Assembly: GCA_964471155.1 (NCBI GenBank)
Contig: CAYYFX010000069.1
Coordinates: forward strand, 1 to 21,260
DNA length: 21,260 bases
DNA from: CAYYFX01 sp964471155
GTDB taxonomy: Bacteria > ARS69
Direction of reading: 5' to 3'
Part shown: piece by piece, positions 1 through 6,853 of the stretch
Layout of the letters: each line of letters begins with the position of its first letter
How positions within the stretch are numbered: the first letter of the stretch is position 1
The notes under the pieces: generated by a model
The model's database searches: none
Told to the model about the DNA's origin: nothing
The model's input: only the letters and a program-made list of their open reading frames with translations
Translations under genes and position numbers: made by a program

Positions 1-618
1 CACGACTTCGGGAGTGCGATCTTCGGCGCCAACCCGCCGCGGTGCTCGCGAGTCTGGAACGAGGAGGTCCTCGACTATGCGGCCCGGTTCCTGAAGTCTC
101 CGCCCACGCACTGGCAACTCGCGCCCTTGCCTGAGCTTCCCGCGGAGCTGCCGCGGCTCACCTCCGTGCCGGACGGCCTCATGGGCCTCGTGGCGCAGGC
201 CGCAGACCTGCTGCCGCTGATGCAGGACAGCCGGCGCTTCGGCGATCTGCCGAGCGAGGACGAGCTGATCGTCCACTTCGTCGTCCCGTTCCTGCGCGCT
301 CTCGGCTGGCCGCCGGAGCGCATCGCGGTGAAGTGGCGGTACGTGGACGTGGCGGTGTTCCGCGATCTGCCACGCACTCCCGGCTCCTGCCGATTCCTGA
401 TCGAGGCGAAGCGGCTCGGCGCGGGCGTCGAGGGCGCGCTCGAGCAGGCCGTGGGCTACGCACGCTCCCTCGACATCCCCGGAGACGTCGTGGTCACTGA
501 CGGCATCCGCTACCGGATGTACGATGGCGCCCGCGAGTTCGCGCCCCTGGCCTACGCCAACCTCGCGCGATTGAAGCAGCCGGCGGCCGATCTGTTCGCC
601 CGCATGCAGAGATGTTAG
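1..618 (+). CDS. HsdR-N-like PD-(D/E)XK nuclease-domain protein (5' partial)
   Basis: The reading frame is open from base 1, so the gene begins upstream of the window and only its last 205 codons are visible; the internal TTG at 127 should not be taken as the start. Residues about 85-175 match the type I restriction HsdR N-terminal nuclease pattern. There is a polar E-D-E then 'VPFLRALGW' (about 94-103), a 'YVDVAVF' strand with Asp116, and 'FLIEAKR' with Glu135 and Lys137. These form the D...E-x-K core of the PD-(D/E)XK fold. A 'VVTDGIRYRMYD' strand follows, as is usual in these domains. The first 40 residues (containing 'WNEEVLDYAARFL') I do not recognise. The stop lies 10 bp before the DUF499 ATPase, so the two are very likely co-transcribed. 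The catalytic core looks intact, so DNA cleavage or binding in a defence context is plausible but inferred. Confidence 0.75.
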   Translation, partial: HDFGSAIFGANPPRCSRVWNEEVLDYAARFLKSPPTHWQLAPLPELPAELPRLTSVPDGLMGLVAQAADLLPLMQDSRRFGDLPSEDELIVHFVVPFLRALGWPPERIAVKWRYVDVAVFRDLPRTPGSCRFLIEAKRLGAGVEGALEQAVGYARSLDIPGDVVVTDGIRYRMYDGAREFAPLAYANLARLKQPAADLFARMQRC

Positions 619-628
619 GAGATCGCTG

Positions 629-3379
629 ATGGAGCCCTGGTACAAGGTCGCGCAGCCACGCGGGGAGGTTCTCGAGGGTCGTTCGTTCAATCCGGACGAG
701 TTTGCCATCGCCCTGGAGCAGGTCGTGGCCGGCACGGCGCCCGCGGACTATCGCGTCCCCGAGCAGTTCTTCGCACGGACGTGCTTCACCCGGGCGCTCC
801 GGGAGCACGCGGCGATGGTCCTCAGGCGGCTCTCCGGCCGCACGGACAACACCGCTCCGGTGCTCACGTTGATCACGCAGTTCGGCGGCGGCAAGACGCA
901 TACGCTGACCGCCCTGTACCACCTCGCGAAGAACGGCGACGCGGTCGCGGGTCTCGACGGCGTCGCCGACCTTCTGCGCGAGGCCGGGATTACCTCGGTG
1001 CCCCGGGCCAAGGTGGCGGTGTTTGCGGGGAACGCCTGGGATCCGCAGCCGGGTCGCGAGACTCCCTGGATCGACATCGCGCGACAGCTTGCGGGCGACC
1101 CGGGCGTGGCCGCGCTCGGCTCCGCGGCGACGACCACGCCACCGGGCACGGAGTCCATCGCCCGGGTGTTCCAGGCCGCGCAGGGGCCGGTGCTCCTGCT
1201 CCTGGACGAGGTTCTCAACTACCTGAACCGGCACCGCGGCGCGGCCGAGTCGTTCCACGCGTTCATCCAGAACCTGACCGTGGCCACGACGGGCACGACG
1301 CACGGGGCCTGCGTCATCTCGTTGCCGCGCAGCCAGGTGGAGATGACGGAGTGGGACCAGGAGTGGCAGGACAAGATCTCGAAGGTCGTGCGGCGCGTGG
1401 CCAAGGACCTGATCGCCAACGACGAGACCGAGATCAGCGAAGTGGTCCGGCGCCGGCTGTTCCAGAGCCTGGGCAGCGAGGCGGTCCGCCGCAATGTCAC
1501 GAAGGCCTTCGGCGACTGGTGCTTCGAACGTCGCGCACAGCTGCCTCCGGAGTGGACGGCGGTGGACTCCAGCGCGACCGAGGCCAAGGCGCGCGAATTC
1601 CTGCGGGGGCGGTTCGAAGCGTGCTACCCGTTCCACCCGGCCACGCTCTCGGTCTTCCAGCGCAAGTGGCAGTCCCTTCCCCAGTACCAGCAGACGCGCG
1701 GGACCCTGGCAATGCTGGCCCAGTGGATCTCGCTGGCGGCGCAGGATGCCTTCCGGAAGGCGCGGACGGAGCCGTTGATCACCCTCGGATCGGCGCCGCT
1801 CTCCGAGGCCGGCTTCCGCAGCGTGGTTCTCGGCCAGCTCGGCGAGTCGCGCCTCATCGCGGCGATTGAGACGGACATCGCTGGGGTGCAGGCGCACTGT
1901 CGGGCTCTGGATGCCGACACGAGGGGGCCGTTGCGCGACATCCATCGCCGCGTGGGCACGGCAATCCTGTTCGAGTCCTCCGGCGGCCAGACCGACAAGA
2001 CGGCGCACCTGCCCGAGTTGCGGTTCGCCCTGGGTGAGCCGGAGGTGGACACGACGTCGATCGACAACGCTGCGATCGCGCTCGAGGACCGGTCGTACTT
2101 CCTGCGCAGGGTCGGGTCGGACGGGTTCTGCATCGGCTATCAGCCGACGATGAAGAAGGTTGTGAGCGACCGCCGCGCATCCCTCGACGAGGAGTCGGAA
2201 GTCCGGCCGTCGATTCGCAAGCTCGTCGAGGACGAATTCCGGCGCGGCGCGAGCGTTCCGGTCGTGCCCTTTCCGCGAGACGGCGCGGAGATTCCCGACA
2301 CGCCGAGACTGACACTGGTGGTGGCAGACCCCGAGTGGGAGTGGACCGGGGCGGGCGCGCTGCGCGGCCAGCTTGCGGACTGGACGAAGAGTCGTGGGAA
2401 GTCGCCTCGGCTCTATCCCGGTGCGCTGGTCTGGTGCATGAAGAAGCCGGGACGGGATCTGCGCGACAAGGTCGAGGTGGCGCTGGCGTGGAAGCGCGTG
2501 GCGCGCGAGGTGGCGGACGGCACCCTGGGGGGCGAGTTCGATCGGAGCGACCGTGCGGACTTGCAGGCCAAGGTGCGGGACGCCGAGGTCGCTGCGAAGG
2601 ACGAGGTCTGGGGAGACTTCCGATTCGCGGTGCTTGCGGACGGGCGCGAGCCGGACGGTCTCAAGGTCATCGACCTCGGCGCCGGTCACTCGTCCAGCGG
2701 AGAGACGCTGTGCGGGCGGGTCCTCGCCGCCCTGAAGTCCGAGTCGCTGCTCAACGAGTCCGTGGGTGTGAGCTACCTCCAGCGCAACTGGCCGAAGGCA
2801 CTCGAGGCTGATGGGGCATGGCCGCTGACGACTTTGCGGCAGAGCTTCCTCAACGGTTCGCTCACGCGGCTTCTCGATCCCGACACGACCCTGAGAGCCA
2901 AGATCCTCGAGTTCGTGAGGTCGGGGGACTTCGGGCTGGCGTCGGGGAAGAGGAGTGACGGGACCTACGAGCGGATCTGGCTCGAGGAGTTCGTGGCGGC
3001 TGAGGAAGTTGTCTTCGAGCCGGGCATGTTCCTGCTCACGAAGGCCACCGCGAACGCGCTGACGACGGACGTGCCGGCCGTGCCGGTGGCCGGACCCGGT
3101 CCCATCGCGCCGCCGTCTCCGGAGCCGGTTGCCGTGCCGAAGCCGGAGCCTGCAATGCCGCACGAAACGCGGACGTTGCGCCTCCGGGGCGACGTCCCGT
3201 CGGAGTCATGGAATCGCCTCGGTACCCGGATCCTCCCGAAGCTGCGGGCCGGCACCGAACTCCGGATCGGCGTGGATTTCTCGGTGACCGTCCCGGCGGA
3301 TCGGGCCACGGATCTGGTGGCCGAGCTGACCCAGGTCCTGCAGGATCTCGGGCTGGACGATGCCGTCCGCGTCGAGTGA
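629..3379 (+). CDS. DUF499 (COG1483-type) P-loop ATPase, probable defence-module ATPase
   Basis: The protein has 916 aa, near the usual length of about 1000 for this family. The ATG is preceded by AGGAG seven bases upstream. The Walker A 'QFGGGKTHT' (residues 84-92, Lys89) and the Walker B 'VLLLLDEVLNYL' (Asp193, Glu194) are the characteristic DUF499 forms. A Pro-rich linker (about 810-850) leads to a C-terminal domain starting 'LRGDVPSESW', also seen at DUF499 C-termini. In known defence islands DUF499 ATPases accompany a DUF1156 adenine methylase, a helicase and sometimes DUF3780, as in the helicase-methylase-ATPase systems. They act as cytoplasmic ATPases of unknown mechanism. Here the immediate upstream neighbour is an HsdR-N-like nuclease; any methylase would be outside the window. 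Family assignment is confident. The anti-phage role is inferred from the family, not shown here. Confidence 0.88.
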   Translation: MEPWYKVAQPRGEVLEGRSFNPDEFAIALEQVVAGTAPADYRVPEQFFARTCFTRALREHAAMVLRRLSGRTDNTAPVLTLITQFGGGKTHTLTALYHLAKNGDAVAGLDGVADLLREAGITSVPRAKVAVFAGNAWDPQPGRETPWIDIARQLAGDPGVAALGSAATTTPPGTESIARVFQAAQGPVLLLLDEVLNYLNRHRGAAESFHAFIQNLTVATTGTTHGACVISLPRSQVEMTEWDQEWQDKISKVVRRVAKDLIANDETEISEVVRRRLFQSLGSEAVRRNVTKAFGDWCFERRAQLPPEWTAVDSSATEAKAREFLRGRFEACYPFHPATLSVFQRKWQSLPQYQQTRGTLAMLAQWISLAAQDAFRKARTEPLITLGSAPLSEAGFRSVVLGQLGESRLIAAIETDIAGVQAHCRALDADTRGPLRDIHRRVGTAILFESSGGQTDKTAHLPELRFALGEPEVDTTSIDNAAIALEDRSYFLRRVGSDGFCIGYQPTMKKVVSDRRASLDEESEVRPSIRKLVEDEFRRGASVPVVPFPRDGAEIPDTPRLTLVVADPEWEWTGAGALRGQLADWTKSRGKSPRLYPGALVWCMKKPGRDLRDKVEVALAWKRVAREVADGTLGGEFDRSDRADLQAKVRDAEVAAKDEVWGDFRFAVLADGREPDGLKVIDLGAGHSSSGETLCGRVLAALKSESLLNESVGVSYLQRNWPKALEADGAWPLTTLRQSFLNGSLTRLLDPDTTLRAKILEFVRSGDFGLASGKRSDGTYERIWLEEFVAAEEVVFEPGMFLLTKATANALTTDVPAVPVAGPGPIAPPSPEPVAVPKPEPAMPHETRTLRLRGDVPSESWNRLGTRILPKLRAGTELRIGVDFSVTVPADRATDLVAELTQVLQDLGLDDAVRVE

Positions 3380-3386
3380 GGTTCGC

Positions 3387-3827
3387 GTGAACTGCCCCGC
3401 GTGCCGGTCCACGATGAACCCCAGCAGCGTGGGCAGTGTATCCGTGGACCGGTGCGCGGGGTGCGGAGTCCTCTGGCTGGACGCGGGGGAGTTGGCCGCC
3501 TTCCGGCAGGGGCTGGAACGCGGTTCCGGATACCCCCGGGGCGTGCACTTGGCCTGGAAGCCAGGTCGGGAACCAGCGCAGACCGCCTGTCCGCGGTGCC
3601 CGGACGTGCTGCTGACCCACGGCCGCGTGGGGCGCACCCGCATGCAGCGCTGTCCTTCGTGCTACGGGGTGCTGATCTCCCGCACCGAGCTCGCGCACTT
3701 CGAACGCGGCGTCGGGGATCGCGCCGGTCGCATCCGACTGCTGGAGTCGATCGGCGCGCGGTTGCGGGATCTGCTGCTGTCCATCGGCTTTGGCGGTCGC
3801 GGCGACGACAGATCGCGGAGGTCTTGA
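3387..3827 (+). CDS. Small zinc-ribbon protein with two zf-TFIIB-like repeats
   Basis: The first unit is a classic zf-TFIIB ribbon: 'CPAC' near the N-terminus, then 'RCAGCGVLWLDAGELAAF'. A second, more degenerate unit has 'CPRCPDVLL' and 'RCPSCYGVLISRTELAHF', giving eight cysteines in four CxxC knuckles. I chose the GTG at 3387 because TGAGG sits five bases before it and the first ribbon starts two residues later. An ATG at 3360 is in frame and would overlap the DUF499 gene by 20 bp. The TGA of the ATPase gene overlaps the ribosome-binding site, so translational coupling is likely. zf-TFIIB proteins are widespread small cytoplasmic proteins of poorly defined function. The C-terminus ends in a basic tail. 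It may be an accessory of the ATPase module or simply the next housekeeping gene. Confidence 0.8.
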   Translation: MNCPACRSTMNPSSVGSVSVDRCAGCGVLWLDAGELAAFRQGLERGSGYPRGVHLAWKPGREPAQTACPRCPDVLLTHGRVGRTRMQRCPSCYGVLISRTELAHFERGVGDRAGRIRLLESIGARLRDLLLSIGFGGRGDDRSRRS

Positions 3828-3829
3828 CC
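3824..3829 (+). promoter_or_regulatory. TTGACC, possible -35 box for the BNR propeller gene
   Basis: TTGACC overlaps the stop codon of the zinc-ribbon gene and lies 50 bp before the start of the next gene. I see no convincing AT-rich -10 element 16-19 bases downstream, where the sequence reads GCACGC. Similar TTGAC boxes occur before two other plus-strand genes in this window. Weak support. Confidence 0.25.
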
Positions 3830-3879
3830 CGGCCCCTCCCGCAGGCGCACGCTGGTCGCTGCCTCCGAGGAGACCTCCG

Positions 3880-6276
3880 ATGTCGCGCGCTTCCCGGGCG
3901 ACCTTGCTCGCCCTTGCGCTGACCGTTCCCGCCGCCACCGCCTTCGCGCCCGTCGCCCTCGGTCCCTGGACCGCGCTTCCCCTCGAGGATCGGGCCCACT
4001 TCGCCGGCTTCGCGTCCACGCCGGCCCACCCCGGCCGGATCTACGGGTCGGGCCTCCACGGGGGCGCCTGGCGCACCGACGACGGCGGCGATCACTGGAC
4101 CTACGCCGGCGTCGGTCTCCCGCACGACGTGCCGTTCGACGTGCTGGCGGCCTCGCCGCGGAACGCGGCGCTCGTGTTCGCCGGACGGACGTCGGGACCG
4201 GACCTCTTCCGCACGACGAACGGCGGCGCCGGCTGGTCCGCGGCGGCGGGCCCGGGCGCGGGAGGGATCTCCTGCATCGTTGCCGACCCCGCGGACGACG
4301 CCGCCCTCCGGGCCGGCATCGGGGCCGGGGCGGGGCCCGGTCTCTACCGCAGCACGGACTTCGGAGGCTCGTGGTCGCCCGCCGGGCTCCCCGGTGTCCC
4401 GGTATTCGCCGTCGCGCACGATCCCGCGGATCCCGTCCGCCTCCTCGCCGCCACCGAGGCCGGTCTCTCGCGCTCGACCGACGGCGGCGCCTCGTGGCAG
4501 CCCGTCTTCACCGGCGTGTCCGTATGCGAGATCGACTGGAGCCGCTCCGATCCCACGCAGGTCTGGGCGCGGACCGAGGGCGCGCCGCTCGTGAAGTCCA
4601 CGGACTCCGGCGCCACGTGGACCTGCCAGGGAATGGGCGCGGTGTCCGCGGTGGCGCTCAGCCCCACGGATCCGGCGGTGCTCTTCGCCGACGTGGGGCT
4701 CGCCGGCTGCGGCTGGCACGGCTGGGGATACGCCGGCGTGCTCAACCGGTCCACGGATGGCGGCTCCACCTGGGCGCACGTCCTCGAGGGGCCGTGCGGA
4801 GGGGGATACCTCGACCCCTCCGCGACCCCGCGCATGGCGATGCTCGAGGTGGATCCCGACGCGCCGCTGCGCGTGTACGCGGCCTGGTCCGGCGAGGGAC
4901 TGCGGCGTTCGGACTCGGGCGGCTCCGTGAACAGCTTCTCGTTCCGCCGGGCGGGCGTGCACATGACGCCCACGCTGTTCGTGCGCGTCGGCGCGGGCGA
5001 CCGGTGGTACGTGCGCGGCGACGTCTGGTCGGGCCTGAAGCGATCGACCGATGCCGGCGCCACGTGGGATGCGGGCGGCGGCGGGGGCGACGCGATCTTC
5101 TCGCTGGACGCGAACCCCGCCGTTCCCGATCTCGTGCACGAGTCCGGCGTGCCCTTCCCCACCGGAAGCTGCGGGACGACGTCTCCGTACGCGTATCGCA
5201 GCACCGACGGCGGCGTCTGGTGGGAGCCATGCCTCGACGTGAACCCGTGGGTGTGGGCCGGGCTCATCGTCTCGTCGCCGGACGACGGGCAGACGGTCTA
5301 CGCGTGGGATTGGACGGAGCAGGTTCTGTGGGAGGAGACCCCGACGACCACGGGGGTCTGGCGAAGCGACGACGGCTGGGAGACGGGGGAGTTCGTCGCG
5401 GAGTCCTTCCCCGCGCTCGACGCCGTCATCGACCCGCGCGACCCGATGCGCGTGATCGCGGCGGGTCGCGGGCCCGATCCCGTGCGCGTCACCACCGACG
5501 GCGGCGCCACGTGGGAGCCCCGCGCCCACGGGCTCCCCGCGCGCGGCACCGGGATCCGGTTGCGGATGGACCTCGCGCGCCCGGATCACCTGCTGGCGGC
5601 GTTCGAGCGCGAGGGGATCTTCGAGTCGACGGACGGGGGCGCGACGTGGCGCGCGGTGCCGCTGGCGCTGGCCACGCTGCCGGAGCGCGCCGCGGCGTTC
5701 CTCACGCGCGACGAGGGCCGGCTGCCGGAGGTCCTGGACGCGGACTGGGACGTGAGCGCGGAAGGGCGCCGGGTGTTCGTGGCCACCACGCGCGGGGTCT
5801 ACGTGGAGGGGTACGGCTACGTCACGGACGGGCTCGACAGCGACCGGCTCGTCGAGTTGGCCTATTCGCCGGCGAGCGGGAGGCTGCTCGTGGGGACGCA
5901 GTACCTGGGCGCCTTTGCGCTGAACGTGCCGCCGCCCGGCGGGGCGGCGGACGCCGTGCTCGCGCGGAGCGCCGTGCCCGCGCCCACCGCCGGGGCCACG
6001 CCGCAGGGCGTCACGCTCGCCCCGAATCCCTTCGATCCGTCCACGACGATCACGCTCGCGGTGCCGCGGGCCGCCGCGCCGGTGCGGGTGGAGGTCTTCG
6101 ACGTGGGTGGCCGCCGGGTCGTCACGCTGCTGGACGAGCCGCGTCCGGCCGGCGCCGCGTCCGTGACCTGGGACGGCCGCGACGGGTCCGGCCGCCGCGC
6201 GCCGCCGGACGTGTACTTCGTCCGGATCGACGTGGACGGCCATCGGGAGTCGCGCCGGGTCGTGCGGATCCGGTAG
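3880..6276 (+). CDS. Secreted BNR/Asp-box beta-propeller protein with C-terminal FlgD/T9SS-like Ig domain
   Basis: The protein has 798 aa. The ATG at 3880 is chosen because GAGGAG lies seven bases upstream and it begins a clear signal peptide (basic start, 'LLALALTVPAATAFA', residues about 8-23). An in-frame ATG at 3790 lacks both features. The body carries about ten Asp-box motifs of the form S-T-D-G-G-x-x-W (near 4474, 4599, 4750, 5044, 5200, 5492 and 5626, for example), as in sialidase-like, Vps10-like and YCF48-like propellers. No catalytic sialidase residues stand out. Residues about 710-798 match a FlgD-type Ig or type IX sorting-like module: 'LAPNPFDPSTTI', then 'VFDVGGRRVVTL', 'VTWDGRDGSG' and 'PPDVYFVRI'. 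It is likely extracellular or surface-anchored, possibly binding glycan or protein. It appears monocistronic. Confidence 0.85.
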   Translation: MSRASRATLLALALTVPAATAFAPVALGPWTALPLEDRAHFAGFASTPAHPGRIYGSGLHGGAWRTDDGGDHWTYAGVGLPHDVPFDVLAASPRNAALVFAGRTSGPDLFRTTNGGAGWSAAAGPGAGGISCIVADPADDAALRAGIGAGAGPGLYRSTDFGGSWSPAGLPGVPVFAVAHDPADPVRLLAATEAGLSRSTDGGASWQPVFTGVSVCEIDWSRSDPTQVWARTEGAPLVKSTDSGATWTCQGMGAVSAVALSPTDPAVLFADVGLAGCGWHGWGYAGVLNRSTDGGSTWAHVLEGPCGGGYLDPSATPRMAMLEVDPDAPLRVYAAWSGEGLRRSDSGGSVNSFSFRRAGVHMTPTLFVRVGAGDRWYVRGDVWSGLKRSTDAGATWDAGGGGGDAIFSLDANPAVPDLVHESGVPFPTGSCGTTSPYAYRSTDGGVWWEPCLDVNPWVWAGLIVSSPDDGQTVYAWDWTEQVLWEETPTTTGVWRSDDGWETGEFVAESFPALDAVIDPRDPMRVIAAGRGPDPVRVTTDGGATWEPRAHGLPARGTGIRLRMDLARPDHLLAAFEREGIFESTDGGATWRAVPLALATLPERAAAFLTRDEGRLPEVLDADWDVSAEGRRVFVATTRGVYVEGYGYVTDGLDSDRLVELAYSPASGRLLVGTQYLGAFALNVPPPGGAADAVLARSAVPAPTAGATPQGVTLAPNPFDPSTTITLAVPRAAAPVRVEVFDVGGRRVVTLLDEPRPAGAASVTWDGRDGSGRRAPPDVYFVRIDVDGHRESRRVVRIR

Positions 6277-6277
6277 A

Positions 6278-6289
6278 CCGCCGCGGCGG
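6278..6289 (+). terminator. GC palindrome just after the propeller gene, possible terminator stem
   Basis: A perfect 12-bp palindrome (CCGCCGCGGCGG) begins two bases after the TAG stop of the propeller gene. It could fold with a CGCG loop. No T-run follows, so intrinsic termination is uncertain; such runs of CCG/CGG also arise by chance in DNA of this GC content. Confidence 0.25.
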
Positions 6290-6304
6290 CGGGCACGCGG
6301 AGTC

Positions 6305-6310
6305 TTGACG
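6305..6310 (+). promoter_or_regulatory. TTGACG, possible -35 box for the cupin/amidohydrolase pair
   Basis: The 127-bp gap between the propeller gene and the cupin gene holds this TTGACG about 94 bp before the cupin start. No good TATAAT-like match is visible 16-19 bases downstream. It is listed because the same box recurs ahead of other genes here. The rest of the gap shows nothing else I can name. Confidence 0.25.
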
Positions 6311-6403
6311 GTACCGGGGAGAACGCACGACCCTTGCGTTCCGCGGCACCGCGTCCCCCACACCCCCGAGTCGGCGCCCCGCGCCGAGCCATGCGAGGTT
6401 CCC

Positions 6404-6847
6404 ATGAGACGTCCCGTCGCCATCGTGATGACCCTGATCCTCGGCACGTTCGCGACCTCGTCGGCCGCGCCCGACGAGCCGCCCCCCGCGGCCCGGCCGA
6501 CCGTCACGAACCTCCTGCTCGCCGCGCTCGCCGAGGACTTCACACCGGACCGGGAAGTCCTGGTCGATCTCGTGGTGGCTCCGCCGAACGCCCGGCTGGA
6601 CCTGCACTGGCATCCGGGGGAGGAGTTCCACTACTACATGGAAGGCGAGGTCGAGGTCCGGATCGAGGGCGAGCCCTCCATCCACGGGACGCCGGGAACC
6701 GTGGGGCACGTGCCCTTCCGCAAGCGGCACGAGGCCATTGCCGGTCCGCAGGGTGCGAAGGTCCTCGTGTTCCGCGTGCACACGAAGGGCGAGCCCATGC
6801 GCTACGTCGGGGACGAGCACGCCCCGGACGGCACGGGGCCGCGCTGA
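6404..6847 (+). CDS. Exported single-domain cupin
   Basis: The protein has 147 aa. The ATG at 6404 has GAGG five bases upstream and starts a signal peptide (MRRPVAIVMTLILGTFATSSAA, cleavage likely near residue 22). This rules out the upstream in-frame TTG at 6305. Cupin motif 1 is complete: His68, His70, Glu74 and Gly81 with the canonical spacing ('LHWHPGEEFHYYMEG'). Motif 2 follows as 'PGTVGHVPFRKRHE' with His109 as the fourth metal ligand. The protein is therefore a metal-binding beta-barrel, probably periplasmic. The substrate cannot be read from sequence. It may sense or bind a small ligand, or be a dioxygenase- or isomerase-like enzyme. The amidohydrolase gene starts 6 bp after its stop, so the two form an operon and may act on related compounds. 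Confidence 0.85.
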   Translation: MRRPVAIVMTLILGTFATSSAAPDEPPPAARPTVTNLLLAALAEDFTPDREVLVDLVVAPPNARLDLHWHPGEEFHYYMEGEVEVRIEGEPSIHGTPGTVGHVPFRKRHEAIAGPQGAKVLVFRVHTKGEPMRYVGDEHAPDGTGPR

Positions 6848-6853
6848 CGGTCG

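Noticed and set aside
127..129. TTG as the start of the first gene
   Set aside because: The frame is open to base 1 and reads as plausible protein, so the gene starts outside the window.
494..3163. An 889-codon open frame on the minus strand
   Set aside because: It is fully antisense to the DUF499 ATPase and the end of the nuclease gene, with Arg/Leu-rich composition and no recognisable motif.
3790..3879. N-terminal 30-residue extension of the propeller protein
   Set aside because: It overlaps the zinc-ribbon gene, has no ribosome-binding site, and would bury the signal peptide that begins at 3880.
2965..6543. A 1192-codon open frame on the minus strand
   Set aside because: It lies opposite the ATPase, zinc-ribbon and propeller genes, which have clear domains. 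It has a low-complexity Arg/Gly/Pro/Ala composition typical of antisense frames in very GC-rich DNA.
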